Shown here: piece after piece, positions 1 to 11,670 of the stretch
How the letters are laid out: the number at the start of each line of letters is the position of its first letter
Numbering within the stretch: the stretch's first letter is position 1
Assembly (NCBI GenBank): GCA_021229015.1
Contig: CM037789.1
Span: 24,034,190 to 24,098,189, forward strand
From: Solen grandis
Lineage: Eukaryota > Mollusca > Bivalvia > Adapedonta > Solenidae
Length of the DNA stretch: 64,000 nt
Direction: 5' to 3'
Translations under genes and position numbers: made by a program
The notes under the pieces: model-generated
Database searches by the model: none
The model's input: the letters and a program-made list of their open reading frames with translations, nothing else
What the model was told of the DNA's origin: nothing

Positions 1-592
1 CTTCAAGGGCAAGAAGAATCTGCCGTTAATGTACATATACGACTCTTACTTAGTCAGTAGTGATTCATGGGCAAAGCTTTTCAGAGAAAGCGGTGCAATC
101 AGCATTAGGGATACTCTGCTGGACGGGATTTTTATTGGACTGGTTGTTGATTCAAAGGACAAAAACGAGCTGCTGGCGGCCGGTTTTGACGGGATGTACA
201 CATACTTTGCAACTAACAGTTTCACGTATGGCAGCACGTGGCAGAATTGGAGGTTGATTGCAGAGTTTTGTAAATCTAACAAGATGATGTTCATTCCCAG
301 TGTTGGACCAGGGTACATAGACACAGAGGTGCGTCCCTGGAATGGGAAAAACATCAGAAGACGCTTAGAGGGGAAGTATTATCAGGAGTCTTTCACAAAC
401 GCCATGAAGTGTTCACCACCTGTCATCTCTGTAACATCATTCAATGAATGGCACGAAGGAACGCAGATAGAATCAGCAGCAAAGAAAGACACGGTGGACA
501 AGAGATATGCAGACTATGGGAGTAAAGGAGAACACTTTTATCTCACGCTGACCAGGCATTTGGTCAACAAGTACACATCGCAAGTGCATTAA
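1..592 (+). CDS. MANEA: Glycoprotein endo-alpha-1,2-mannosidase, 3' exon (partial)
   Basis: C-terminal part of a GH99 endomannosidase, the Golgi enzyme that cuts glucosylated mannose from N-glycans by an internal alpha-1,2 cleavage. The frame is open from base 2 to the TAA at 590-592, so the exon starts left of the window and the ATG at 29 is internal. Counting from that Met (187 residues), I see the family signatures AAGFDGMYTYFA (about 50-61), FIPSVGPGYIDT (about 88-99) and SFNEWHEGTQIE (about 137-148). The two glutamates of the last motif (140 and 143, E-x2-E) match the known GH99 catalytic pair. The end near the last motif plus about 40 residues fits the family C-terminus, so the gene looks complete at this side. 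MANEA and MANEAL cannot be separated from this fragment. No AATAAA is seen in the next kilobase. Confidence 0.93.
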   Translation, partial: FKGKKNLPLMYIYDSYLVSSDSWAKLFRESGAISIRDTLLDGIFIGLVVDSKDKNELLAAGFDGMYTYFATNSFTYGSTWQNWRLIAEFCKSNKMMFIPSVGPGYIDTEVRPWNGKNIRRRLEGKYYQESFTNAMKCSPPVISVTSFNEWHEGTQIESAAKKDTVDKRYADYGSKGEHFYLTLTRHLVNKYTSQVH

Positions 593-1995
593 ACGTCTAC
601 CACAGAAAGTCACTGTACACCATGTTGAACCAGTAGAGAAGCTGTTCTTAGCATGTTGCCAGGCTCCGTAACCACCAGTTTACTTAGTGCTAAGTAACAG
701 TCATTTCATTATTAATTAGCTGCTGCCAAAATGGGCTGCCGCAATATTAAAGTAAGCAAATTGATTACCCTGATACTTAAGAATGTGGACGAGATGTGTC
801 ACTGTCCACTAGATTTAACCAGTTTAAATTTCGTGTATCCAAATAGAAAAATGCTTATTTGTATAAGTAGTATTTTAATTGGTTGCTATGGTCTTAAAAA
901 CAAGAAAACGCTAGCAACGTGTCTCACAGCTGATAGATTTCATGAAATGTAAGTCATGTACTCGGGGTATCCAACAATGCAGTACTGTACATGTGGAGCT
1001 GTTTTATAAACACCGACTCTGTTTATCGCTGATTGATCTGCCTCACAGTCTAGCAAATATTAGGGTCATTAAATGTTGTATTCCTCTGGAAAAATATTGT
1101 TACCTGGTTGTTAAAAAGGATGTATGTGATTGTTAATTTTCTTTATTACTGGTATGCAGATATATGTTTAGTTTTGAAATTTATTTACTATTTTTACTTG
1201 ATTATTTGAATCTCTCAAGGGGATATAAAACAGCATGTGGGGACATTTTTTATGTACCTTTACGATTGATATACCATGCATGGAAAGTTTACTGGATATT
1301 ATCTCCTAAATTATTAATTATGCAGTGTGATCTATAGACACGACTCAAAAACTATGGCAAAAGTGGTAATTAACATGAAATATTTAGTAGTTTCAATGTT
1401 AATTAACCACAACAGACTTTCAACTATTTTTCCTTGATCATAAGTACAGAAAAATACTTGGTGCTACAATGCTGATTTGGTATATTATTAACATTCTCAG
1501 CATCAATTAGATTGACATGAAATTTAAATGCTCCTGGGGCATGGCAATTTTCACTCATTAAACAAAGATGCAAAACCTCCCATTAATCAGCACACACACA
1601 CACATTTAATTCTTAAGGACGTTTCAGCGGGTTATGGCTGATATTGTTTTTGGTAAAAAAATTTTTTTTTGAATTTCTCATTTATTTTAAGGTGAATGAT
1701 AGAAGAAAGCCCAAATTTTAAGATTCATGTGTTAAGAATAACATCAAAAGTATATTTGCAAAATATTGAAGGTACAATCTTATTTTTTAATGTCACGTTG
1801 TTTTTTTCTCAACAAATTTTAGCAAATAGTGATATTCTAACATAAGCTTGATCTCTAAAACAAGCATGGTGACCCCCTATTTTTAATTCATATATCTTTT
1901 AGTTAAAGTCTAAAGTACTTTTTAGAAAAATCTGTCTATTAGGATAAACCCTCTCAAACGCCTTTAAATTTTAAGTACATACATATAGTTTTTTT
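593..1995. other. 3' flank of the mannosidase gene, no gene seen
   Basis: AT-rich sequence with no convincing exon. It probably begins with the 3' UTR. Only weak ATTAAA-type poly(A) signals occur (about 743, 1067, 1557). A short CA run lies at about 1591-1606. The small open frames here have no recognisable protein features. Confidence 0.6.
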
Positions 1996-2340
1996 GGATA
2001 TAGCTGTTTTCAAGGATCAAGGGTCATGAATATAGCTGTATTTAAGGATCAAGGGTCATGGATATAGCTGTATTCAAGGATCAAGGGTCTTGGATATAGC
2101 TGTATTCAAGGATCAAGGGTCATGGATATAGCTGTATTCAAGGGTCATGGATATACATTGTAGCTGTATTCAAGGATCAAGGGTCATGGATATAGCTGTA
2201 CTCAAGGGTCATGGATATAGCTGTACTCAAGGATCAAGGGTCTTGGATATAGCTGTATTCAAGGATCAAGGGTCATGGATATAGCTGTATTCAAGGATCA
2301 AGGGTTTTGGATATAGCTGTATTCAAGGATCAAGGGTCAA
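1996..2340. repeat. 32-bp minisatellite, about 11 copies
   Basis: Tandem units of about 32 bp containing GGATATAGCTG and AAGGATCAAGGG. Some units lack the internal AAGGATC step and are shorter; one carries an ATTGTA insertion near 2155. Head-to-tail order and small variants are directly visible. No spacers and no flanking genes, so it is a simple satellite. Confidence 0.93.
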
Positions 2341-2461
2341 AGATGCCTAAATGAAAATATAGTTCTTAGAATAGTTGCCTGATTTTTCTATTTTTCAGAC
2401 TTAATTAATTTTGGTGTTGTGATAAAAACATGTGCCATGTTTGTTGAAGTCTTTGAATTTA

Positions 2462-2537
2462 CCATGCTAGAGCTATGGAGAGAATGACCTATGCAACTAG
2501 TTTAAAACCAGATCAGCCTGTAATGCATTCTTGAATT
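2462..2537. repeat. Degenerate fragment of the TTAA-flanked MITE family
   Basis: The stretch with GACCTATGCAAC and AAACCAGATCAGCCTG resembles the interior of the better preserved MITE at 49450-49692 (around 49485-49520). Neither terminal inverted repeat is retained here. Confidence 0.4.
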
Positions 2538-2622
2538 GATCAGGGTAAATGATGTTTACTTACGTCTTAGTACCATTTTTGTGTCGCCTGCATAGCATGG
2601 CAGACACATAGGGATCACTTTG

Positions 2623-2676
2623 TCCGTCGTCGTCGTCGGCGTCGTCGGCGTCGTCGTCGTCGGCGTCGTCGGCGTC
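2623..2676. repeat. CGTCGT/CGG trinucleotide-like microsatellite
   Basis: Run of CGTCGTCGG-type triplets close to the 5' end of the Helitron-like element. On the minus strand it reads as an Asp/Ala run, which makes a false open frame. Confidence 0.9.
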
Positions 2677-3488
2677 ACACTTTCTTGTCCGGAGCATAAC
2701 TCGAAAAGTATTTGAGGTATCACCTTGAAACTTAAAACATGGATAGATCACATTGAGGTGGAGTGCAGTGCACAAGAATGATAACTCTGACTTTCGTATT
2801 TTCTGAGTTATTACCCTTTGTTGATTCTGAGATTTTACTTTTGTCCGGACCATAACTCAAAAAGTATTTGAGGTATCACCTTGAAAGTTAAAACATGGAT
2901 AGATCTCATTGAAGAGGAGTGCAGTTCACATAAATGATAACTCTCACTTTCTTTTGAGTTATTCCTTTGTTGATTTTCAGACTTAATTTTTGTCTGGGGC
3001 ATCTCTTTTTCCTTGAGTTATTGCCCTTTGTTGATACTCAGACTTCATTTTTGTCTGGAGCATAACACGAAAAGTATTTGAGGTATTACTTTGAAACCTC
3101 ACAGGTGGAAAGATCTCATGGAGTGCATTGTGCAAGAATGATAACTGTTGTATTTTTGGAGTTATTTCCCTTTGTTTATTTTTTTGGATTTAATTCTTGT
3201 GTGGTGCATAACTTGTAAAGTATTTGAAGTGTTGCCTTAAACATTTATAGTAGATAGATCTCATTGGTCTGAGTGCAGTACACAAGAATGATAACTCAAT
3301 AATGATAATGATGACTACAAACTTGCAACATATATATAATTAACGTCATAAGTGCTTAATGACGTCATAATTTTTCTTACAGTTAATGTTTTGAATTCAT
3401 AGTCATTCTGACACTCCTCTGATGAAGACTGTATAGTCGAAAGTGCTCGGGAAAATTATTACATATTGCACTGTTTGAATATTTTATT

Positions 3489-3569
3489 CCCCCCCCCCCC
3501 CCCCCCAAAAAAAAAAAATAAAAAAATATATATATATATATATTATATATATATGTGTGTGTGTGTGTG
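3489..3569. repeat. Compound microsatellite: poly-C, poly-A, (TA)n, (TG)n
   Basis: About 18 C, then an A-rich run, then TA dinucleotides, then TG dinucleotides, all inside the Helitron-like element near its 3' end. Central or subterminal microsatellites are common in Helentron-related repeats. Confidence 0.9.
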
Positions 3570-3834
3570 ATTTGGTGTTATTTTGTACCTCACAAAATAG
3601 ATTATGCTTTATCAATAATTTGTCAAAAGATCGATTTTCTAGTCAATTCTTTCATCAAACATGCTTAAATGCAGGCGACACAAGTGTTCCGAGGAACACC
3701 CACATCTAGTTGTTTAAATTAATTGGGAAACAAACTCATGCAACATACATTGTTCCTAGTTTGGGAAGGTCATGAAAAAATCCTTGCCCCAAAATAGGGT
3801 TCAAACTCACAACCTTAGAATCCAACATCATGTA

Positions 3835-4010
3835 CGTTACAAATGAGTTTGAGTCCCGGCAGGGTCATTCAGAAGCCTTCAAGCTTGCTTGCAGTATGTC
3901 GGATGTTCTACCAGAATGCCTCAGTGCATTCTGGGTCTTCCTCCACCTGTAATTAGCTGGACGTAGCTTTATGACTGAAATACTGTTGCAGCAATAGTAA
4001 ACTAAAAACA
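3835..4010 (+). mobile_element. tRNA-derived SINE fragment
   Basis: The 3' part carries the family tail with CTTCCTCCACCTGTAATTAG and GCTGGACGT. A decayed B-box-like sequence (GAGTTTGAGTCCC, about 3844-3856) precedes it. The same tail recurs inverted at 5392-5482 and in the better preserved copy at 50588-50787, which defines the family. Confidence 0.65.
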
Positions 4011-5391
4011 TTGATCTCTCATTTACATGTTTGTCTCCAGTGACTTTGACAGAATTAGTTTAATTAATTATTTAAATCAATGCAGATTTATTTTATGAAA
4101 CTAATCAAATAACTTGATGCAAATTTTATGAAGCAAATTATGAAATTAAATGAATTTATGCAAATATTATCATTTCATTAATAATTATTTAGAATTTAAA
4201 CTGTTACCAAGGGTTAAACTAACTTACTTCCCGTGCAATGAATAAATTACTGTAGCGTGTCGGTTCATTCATTTATCGGTTTGTTGGCTTTTTCAGATAA
4301 ATTATTCATGAACAGGTTAAAGACGATTTCTAGATTTTCTTCCCTCCCATAGACTTTTTTCATTTTTTTATATTTTGCAGAAATAGGTTTGAGAAATTCA
4401 AAAATGCAAAGGATAAAAGGGGTCACGGAACTCGTTTTTGAGATATAGCTCAATTTCATAGATAGGTGTAGATGTCATTTCTGGAACTGATACAGCATCA
4501 AATACAGTACATACTGATATGTACTAAATGTTGGGTAAAAAGACAAATCATAACTGAGTGCATTTTTTTTTCACCTATAAAATTTAATATGATATTTATT
4601 TCATTGATATAAATGCTTATACAGTGTCTGTGATGGTATCTAGAATCAAAACTATATTTTGTAGTGGCGGGCTAGTGTGAAAAATAGTCCCACAATTTCA
4701 ACAAAATACAACAACTTTTCACACTAAATCTTCAATTACAAAAAAACTGTTCCATAGAAATTTCCCAAATTTATATATATCATAGAATAATATTTACTGA
4801 AGACATACATATGTAAAAAACAATGGGTCACCGAGTTAGTTTCTTCACAAAATTACATTATGTGAACCACGACATTTGATAAAATATTAAAAAAAAGTTG
4901 TCATTATCAGTAACCATCATAATTTGACTGGTATTGTTTTCTAATTTACAGTATTTTATCAATAATAGTGAAAAATCATTTTTAAAAAGATGTACTAGAT
5001 CTATAAATACCAAAGGATCACAAAATGAGATGCTCTCTGTGTCCTTGACCTTGTTTTTAAAGCTCAACCCGTGACAATTGGAAAAATGTTAATATCTGTA
5101 GAAATGCCACATGCAAACTTAAACCATGATATTTATTTATTAATTATTTCTATGAAGAATTTTTAATATTTAGAACCACTTTCTAAAATTTCATAAATAC
5201 AGCATAAATTTGGATGGGTGCTGCTTTAAAAATACACATTCTTTGGTTTCAAACTATAAACTACTTCGGTACATTCAGATAACATAATGATAATTAAACA
5301 TGATATATCATTATTGCATACAGTGGATTTTAAAAATGTGCTTTACACAGAAATATTAAAAATATGACTTTGACTATTTGAATTTACCATT
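4011..5391. other. AT-rich intergenic sequence, nothing recognised
   Basis: No long open frame with protein character, no tandem array and no clear element end seen. AT-rich with scattered homopolymers. Confidence 0.6.
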
Positions 5392-5482
5392 GCTGCGACA
5401 GTATTTCAGTCATATAGCGACGTCCAGCTAATTTCAGGTGGAGGAAGACCCCGAATGCACGGAGGCATTCAGGTTGAACAGT
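5392..5482 (-). mobile_element. SINE tail fragment, inverted
   Basis: Reverse complement of the SINE tail seen at 3920-4000: CGTCCAGCTAATTTCAGG and GGAGGAAGACCCCGAATGC are directly visible on the plus strand. The tRNA-like head is missing. Confidence 0.65.
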
Positions 5483-6514
5483 GACATCCAACATTAACTC
5501 TCTTCGTTCTTTCAACAGTCGATTTCTTTGCAAACTTGCCGCGAAGACGAAAAATTTGTGACATTTTGCAGTTTGGATTTACTGATTTGTGTTGTGATTT
5601 TCTGTGCAACAACCTTCTATTAGGAGAGTCGATTATCTCCCTTGTGCGCTTTGGTTGCGCATAACTAAATCCCGAAATCGTCTTTAACAGATGTAGAAAT
5701 GTCTTGATACACCTGGACATGTATGTAATGAAATCCAGTCTGAACTGGTACCCGGATTATCGAGTCATTTTGAATAGCAAAGGGAAGATTGGTTCCCAAA
5801 ATAGATTAATTTGTATTATCAAAGCATTTTCACGTTGTGGAAATCTGTTCCAAGAGAAAAGTGTCCGTATGTCAAGGTTTCTGGAGCAATGGAGCCCGGA
5901 CTAACAAGGTTTCACAGTATAAATGAAATGATGGCCAAGTTGTACATTGGGCAAAATCCATAATATTTAAAAACAGTTATGGTCCCATTTAGACTTTTAA
6001 TTTCCTTGTAGCAACAGATCAATAAGGCTTGATGGTCTGTGCCAAAGCACTGTGTGGGGGTATTAATCACTTTCAGTGATATTTCTAATTTATGCAGTAG
6101 ATTACCATGGCAACAGTTTAATTTTTGTCAGGACTTAACACAGTAAAACCTGTTCTGACTGAGAATGGATTTTTGTTTTGGTTTGCTTTTGTCTGTATAG
6201 TGAAGTAATTAAAATCTAGGTCAGTCTGACATAGGTGAAAGATCAGTGGTTGCATGTTCAGGTATGTAGGTTTCCTCAGGAAACTCCTGATTTCCACCTT
6301 GATCAAGAACCACCATCAATGCCATCAATGATCTTCACAAGTGAGGTCATTTTACTGTCCAGTCCAAGGGTATAACCAGCTGTATGTTCAGTAAAGGGGA
6401 TCTAAAGCTAAGGGTCCAAAGGGTTTCCCCCAGGATGACTTGCGGAATATCCACAATGGTAAATTCTGAGTTCTCAAAGACCAAAAGTTTTAATTTTCTG
6501 CAGGGATGGTTTTA
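5483..6514. other. Intergenic, nothing recognised
   Basis: Several short open frames exist but none has recognisable domains or neighbouring splice signals that build a gene. Confidence 0.5.
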
Positions 6515-6733
6515 CATACAACCTTTACCATTGGTTAATGCAAAGTTTGTATCTAGCTTTGCTTAGGCATACAACCTTTACCATTGGTTAATGCAAAGTT
6601 TGTATCTAGCTTTGCTTAGGCATACAAACTTTGCCATTGTTTAATGCAAAGTTTTAATTTAGCTTTGCTTATTGCTTAGGCATACAACCTTTACCATTGG
6701 TTATTTCAAAGTTATTATCTAGCTTTGCTTAGG
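6515..6733. repeat. 53-bp minisatellite, about 4 copies
   Basis: Units of about 53 bp contain CATACAACCTTTACCATTGG and TCTAGCTTTGCTTAGG. The first two copies are near identical; the later ones carry small changes and a short insertion. Confidence 0.9.
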
Positions 6734-7010
6734 TCTGCTGTGATATACATCTTGTTTTTTTATTTCATGTTAATTACATTATTAACAATCTATTTAAACT
6801 AAGCAATGTATGATCCTGATAATACATTTCAATATTTTCTCTGATATTGTTTGAAATCCAGTAACTTTAATCAAAGTAGAAAGGTTTGAAATCCAGTGGC
6901 TTTATTCAAAGTTATATACATTTATTCATTTTTAGCTCACCGGAGCAAAGCTCTGGGTGAGCTATTGTGATCCCGTGAGTGTCTGTCGTGCATCGTGCGG
7001 CGTCAACAAT

Positions 7011-8215
7011 TTTTAGCTCACCTGAGCACTTGTGCTCCGGTGAGCTTTTGTGATCGCCTTTTGTCCATCGTGCGTCGTCAACAATTGCTTGTGAACACTC
7101 TAGAGGCCACAGTTTTGGCCCAATCTTCATGAAACTTAATCAGGATGTTTGTCTACATGATATCTCGGATGAGTTCGAAATTGGGTCATGTGGGGTCAAA
7201 AACTAGGTCACTAGGTCAAATCCTTGAAAAACCTTGTGAACACTCTAGAGGCCACAGTTTTAGCCCAATCTTCATAAAATTTGGTCAGGATGTTTGTCTA
7301 CATGATAGCTCGGATGAGTTCGATATTGGGTCATGTGGGGTCAAAAACTAGGTCACCAGGTCAAATCTTAGAAAAACCTTGTGAACACTCTACAGGCCAC
7401 AATTTTGGCCCAATCTTCATGAAACTTGGTCAGGATGTTTGTCTACATGATATCTCAAATGAGTTCGAAATTGGGTCATGTGGGATCAAGGTCACCAGGT
7501 CAAATCTTAGAAAAACTTTGTGAACACTCTACAGGCCACAGTTTTGGCCCAATGCTCATGAAACTTGGTCAGGATGTTTGTCTACATGATATCTCAGATG
7601 AGTTCGAAATTGGATCATGTGGGGTCTGTCTACATGATATCTCAGATGAGTTCGAAATTGGGTCATGTGGGATCAAAAACTAGGTCACCAGGTCAAATCT
7701 TAGAAAAACCTTGTTAACACACTACAGGCCACAGTTATGGCCCAATCTTCACGATACTTGGTCAGGATGTTTGTCTACATGATATCTTGGATGAGTTCGA
7801 AATTGGGTCATGTGGGGTCAAAAACTAGGTCACTAGGTCAAATCTTAGAAAAACCTTGTAACACCTACAGGCCAAGTTTTGGCCCAATCTTCAAATTGGT
7901 CAGGATGTTTGTCACATATATCTTATGATTTCGAAATTGGGTCACTGGGGTCAATAACTAGGTCACCAGGTCAAATCTAAGAAAAACCTTGTGAACACTC
8001 TAGAGGCCTACATTTTTTTCCCAGTCTTCATTAAACTTAATATGAATGATGACTGCATGAATTCCCAGTTGAGTGCTAATTCAGGTAGGATCAATATGTA
8101 GGTCACTTAGTCAAATGTCAGAAAAACACTTTTAGATGCCAGATTTTTTGTCATTATGCCTAACACAGCCATCTTACTCAGGTGAGCAACACCGGGCCAT
8201 CTTGGCCCTCTTGTT
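7011..8215 (+). mobile_element. Nested Helentron-like element with 145-bp tandem units
   Basis: Starts with a nearly perfect 30-bp palindrome (GCTCACC, GAGCAC, TT, GTGCTC, GGTGAGC at about 7016-7045). Ends with ACTCAGGTGAGC (8176-8187), a 6-bp hairpin GGGCCA/TGGCCC (8194-8208) and CTCTTGTT. The interior is a tandem array of about 145-bp units. It lies inside the outer element, whose sequence continues on the right with GTTTACCCTCTATCACC. No coding capacity. Confidence 0.75.
7100..8050 (+). repeat. 145-bp tandem array inside the nested element
   Basis: TGTTTGTCTACATGATA recurs at 7146, 7291 and 7436 (period 145), then at 7575 and later, with one short partial unit near 7627. The units create artificial overlapping open frames (for example 7145-7683), which are repeat translation, not genes. 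Confidence 0.92.
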
Positions 8216-8384
8216 AGTGTTTACCCTCTATCACCTTTATTTCTTAAGCAATCATCTTCAAACTTTAAGACAATGTTTATGACCATAATGTCTTGATTGA
8301 GATTGATTATGGCTGAGATCTGTCAATTAGTTCAGGAGTTTTGCCCCTTTTCATATTCAAAAAATGCCATATTTCACGTTGTTT

Positions 8385-9340
8385 ACACTCTAGCATCTTC
8401 ATCTTTTGAGCAATCATCTTCAAACTTTATGGCAATGTTTTTGACCATAATGTCTCAATTGAATTAGATTATGGCTGAGATCTGTTGATAAGGTCAGGAG
8501 TTATGCCCCTTTTAATATTCAAAAAATGCAAGATTTCACTTTGTTTACACTCTAGCATCTGCATCTTTTGAGCAATCATCTTCAAACTTTATGGCAATGC
8601 TTTTGACCATAATGTCTTGATTGAGTTTGATTATGGCTAAGATCCGTCAATAAGGTCAGGAGTTAAGCCCCTTTTAATATTAGAAAAATGCCATATTTCA
8701 CTTTGTTTACACTCTAGCATCTTCATCTTTTGAGCAATCATCTTCAAACTTTATGGCAATCCTTATGACCATAATGTCTCGATTAAGTTTGAATATGGCT
8801 GAGATCAGTCAATTAGGTCAGGAGTAAAGCCCCTTTTGATATAAAAAACTGCCAGATTTCACTTTGTTTGCACTCTAGCATCTTCATCTTTTGAGCAATC
8901 ATCTTCAAACTTTATGGCAATCCTTATGACCATAATGTCTCGATTAAGTTCGAATATGGCTGAGATCAGTCAATTAGGTCAGGAGTTAAGCCCCTTTTGA
9001 TATAAAAAACTGCCAGATTTCACTTTGTTTACACTCTAGCATCTTCATCTTTTGAGCAATCATCTTCAAACTTTATGGCAATACTTATGACCATAATGTC
9101 TCGATTGAGTTCGATTAAAGCTGACATCTGTTGATTAGGTCAGGAGTTATGCCCCTTTAGATATAAAAAAAATGCCAGATTTCACTCTGATTACACTCTA
9201 GCATCTTCATTTTTTAGCAATCTTTTTCAAACTTTAGACAATGTTTATGCCCATAATTTTGCAATCGGGTTCAATTATAACTGATATTGACAAGTTCATT
9301 TAGGAGTTATGCCCTTTTCACCATAAAAAAGCCAGATTTC
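8385..9340 (+). repeat. 161-162-bp tandem array of the outer element
   Basis: The string TAGCATCTTCAT (with variants) starts at 8391, 8553, 8715, 8876, 9037 and 9199, giving a period of 161-162 bp. Units contain GAGCAATCATCTTCAAAC and AGGTCAGGAGTTATGCCCC. Unit length near 160 bp is that reported for bivalve pearl elements. Confidence 0.92.
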
Positions 9341-9422
9341 CCTTTTACACTCTAGCATCTTTATTTCTTGAGCAATCATCTTTCTCAGGTGAGCGATCAA
9401 GGGCCATCTTGGCCCTCTTGTT

Positions 9423-10524
9423 ATTGTCTTGATATTTGATTAGTTTTTATTGATAAATATGTTCATTTTTCATAGCAATATATGAAGGAATTGTCATCCT
9501 GGTCCAACGTCAAATGTGGGTATGCAGAACAGTGAGTATTAAGAGCCATACAAACGTTTGAGATAAAGCTTGCATAAGTAGTTAAATCTTGACAATCATG
9601 AGATAAAGATTGATAATTATGATACAGTAGTTTCCACTTTTTTTATCTTAATTTATTTGTATGGTGTGTGTACGTGACTTGATTTTCAATTTATATATGC
9701 AATTTATATGCAATATGCATGATTATATGACTGTACTGTATTAGTATACGTCAAATAAAATTATGTTCTGTTCTGTTCTGATAATTATAATGAGATAAAG
9801 CTTGATGAGCATTATGCAGCAATACTTGATAATCTTTTGAGATCAAGCTTGATAATAACCTTGAAATTAAAGCTTGATTAGCATTATGAGATAAATTGTG
9901 GTCAGCATTATGAGATAAATTGTAGAAAATTGCCACCAGAGATAAAACTTGATTATCACCATGAAGTAAATCTTGATATTCCCCATGAAATGAAACTTGA
10001 TAATTTCCATGAGATAAGCTTGATAATCACCATGATATATAAACCATCAAAAAAAGTCTGTACGAGATAATGGTTATTTTTTATTGTATATTTTATAATT
10101 ATATGCAATTGTTAAAGATTTTATTGTGGTTTTATATTCCTGAATATTATTTTACATGTAATTATTTATTCAGTGTGTTTTGTTATTTCTTTTTGTGTTA
10201 ATAAAGAAGTAAATTTTATGATAATTCAAAACCATATATTGCTATATTTTAATATTCAAAACTTGTATTTATTACTCTGATTTGTGTGAGCTGATTGCCA
10301 TCACCATTTGGAGTTATTTCAGACCATTCCATGTTATGTATACATGTGCAATAAAGATGTAAAGGAGAAAAATATTATACAATGTGTTGTTTCTTTGTCA
10401 TAAATTCCACAGTGTAGACCTTTCCCATTAGACACGCTTGACTATTGAGTAGATTTTGCATTCAAATCTGACTGGAATGAAACTCAACATTGGTTTTTTT
10501 TTTGTTGTTTTTTTTAAGTTTTCT
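9423..10524. repeat. Intergenic with a degenerate GAGATAAAGCTTGATAAT array
   Basis: From about 9558 to 10070 short, irregular repeats of GAGATAAAGCTTGATAATC type alternate with spacers of uneven length. The rest is AT-rich with no gene seen. Confidence 0.55.
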
Positions 10525-11626
10525 TTTTTAGCTCACCTGAGCACATGTGCTCAGGGTGAGCTATTAGGATCGATGAATGTTCGTCGTCCGTCCGTCCACA
10601 CTTTGTTTGCACTCTAGCATCTTCTTTTCTAAAGCAATCCTCTTCAGACTTTATGGCAATGTTTATTACCATAATATTTTGGCCAAGTTCAATCATGACT
10701 GATATCAATTTTTTTGCATTTTCATTTCTTAAGCAATCATCTTCAAACTCTATGACAATTTTTATAGTCATATTCTTTTGGCCAAGTTTGATTATGGCTG
10801 ATTTCCGTCAGTTAGGTCAGGAGTTATGCCTCTATTTATATATAAAAAAAATGTCATATTTCACTTTTATTTGCACTCTAGCATCTTCATTTCTGAAGTA
10901 ATCATCTTCAAATTTTAGAACAATGTTCATAGCCATATTCTTTCAGCCATGTTTGATTTTGCTGATATTGGCCAATTAGGTCAGGAGTTATGCCCCTTTT
11001 AATGTTTAAACTTTAAAAATCATCTCCTTCAAAACTACTGGCCAGATTTTAAATATTTTAGTACAGATCTTCCTTGGATAACCCTCTACCAAAATTTGCT
11101 AAAATTATTCCGATCCGTAAAAAAAACATGGCCGCTAGGAGCGGGACAAATTTGCCTTACATGTATAAACTTTAAATGACACCTCCTCTGAAAGTAGTGG
11201 ACAGAATTGGATTTAATTTGGCATGGATGATCCTTGGGTGAATCTCCACAAAAGATGGTAAAATAAAATTGATCCATGCAGAACTCTGGTTGCCATGGCA
11301 ACGGGAAGAAAAAAAATGGAAACTTTAAAAATCATCTTCTTCAAAACTGCTGGCCAGATTTCAAAATATTTTAGTACAGATGTTCTTTGGGTAACCCTCT
11401 AACAAAGTTGCTAAAGTTATTCCGATCCGTAAAAAAACATGGCCGCCAGAAGTGGGGCTAATTTGCCCTATATGTATATAGTGAAAGTTTTAAATGACAT
11501 CTCTGAAACCGCTGGACAGAACTTGACCAAACTTGACAATGATAATCCTTGGGTGAACCTTCACAAAAGTTGCTAAAATAAACTTGATCCATGTAGAACT
11601 CTGGTTGCCATGGCAACGGAAAGAAA
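10525..11626 (+). mobile_element. Third Helentron-like element of the AGCTCACC family
   Basis: 5' end TTTTTTAGCTCACC with palindromic GCTCACCTGAGCACATGTGC and its arms, then a short GTCC microsatellite, then diverged ~160-bp units with CACTCTAGCATCTTC (10612, 10875). The second half is a different, roughly 320-bp duplicated module: ATTCCGATCCGTAAAA and GGTTGCCATGGCAACGG each occur twice (about 11107/11418 and 11288/11605). A normal plus-strand 3' hairpin is not found; instead an inverted family 3' end follows at 11627. Confidence 0.65.
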
Positions 11627-11670
11627 AACAAGAAAAATCAAGATGGCCCTGAAGTCGCTTACCTGAGAAA
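11627..11670 (-). mobile_element. Inverted 3' end of a Helentron-like element
   Basis: AACAAG, then AGATGGCCCTGAAG and GCTTACCTGAG, read on the minus strand as the family's CTCAGGT, GGGCCATCTT and CTTGTT order. The hairpin partner is mutated and the body to the right is not recognisable. Confidence 0.5.

Larger units (their letters stand above)
2579..3709 (+). mobile_element. Helitron-like non-autonomous element with 3' hairpin and CTAG end
   Basis: The 15-mer TTGTGTCGCCTGCAT at 2579-2593 is perfectly inverted at 3669-3683, but the right copy lies inside the end, not at it. Beyond it comes a perfect 7-bp hairpin (GTGTTCC 3684-3690, loop GA, GGAACAC 3693-3699), then ten bases ending in CTAG at 3706-3709, followed by T. 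An asymmetric inverted repeat, 3' hairpin and CTRR|T end are the known layout of rolling-circle Helitron/Helentron derivatives. The interior has several diverged repeats around AAAGTATTTGAGGTATCAC (about 2705, 2860, 3070) and no coding frame. The autonomous partner is not in the window. The exact 5' border is uncertain by a few bases. Confidence 0.7.
6929..9422 (+). mobile_element. Outer Helentron-like (pearl-type) element, split by a nested copy
   Basis: The 5' end begins TTTTTAGCTCACC at 6929, with a palindrome of GCTCACC/GGTGAGC arms around an inner GAGC/GCTC stem. After about 80 bases it is interrupted by a second element (7011-8215) and then resumes. The 3' end has CTCAGGTGAGC at 9384-9394, the inverse of the 5' end, then a 7-bp hairpin (AGGGCCA 9400-9406, TCT loop, TGGCCCT 9410-9416) and CTCTTGTT. 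Inverse repeat placed inside the 3' hairpin, and T-rich insertion borders, match Helentron-associated elements. No protein is encoded. The order of parts matches the uninterrupted relative starting at 10525. Confidence 0.75.

Noticed and set aside
2560..2853. Minus-strand frame with Asp/Ala run
   Set aside because: Produced by the CGTCGTCGG microsatellite within a mobile element.
7145..7928. Series of similar open frames
   Set aside because: Translation of the 145-bp tandem units; they start and stop irregularly and match no protein family.
6929..9422. Possible CRISPR array
   Set aside because: Repeats are contiguous ~145 and ~162 bp units without unique spacers, in a eukaryotic genome.
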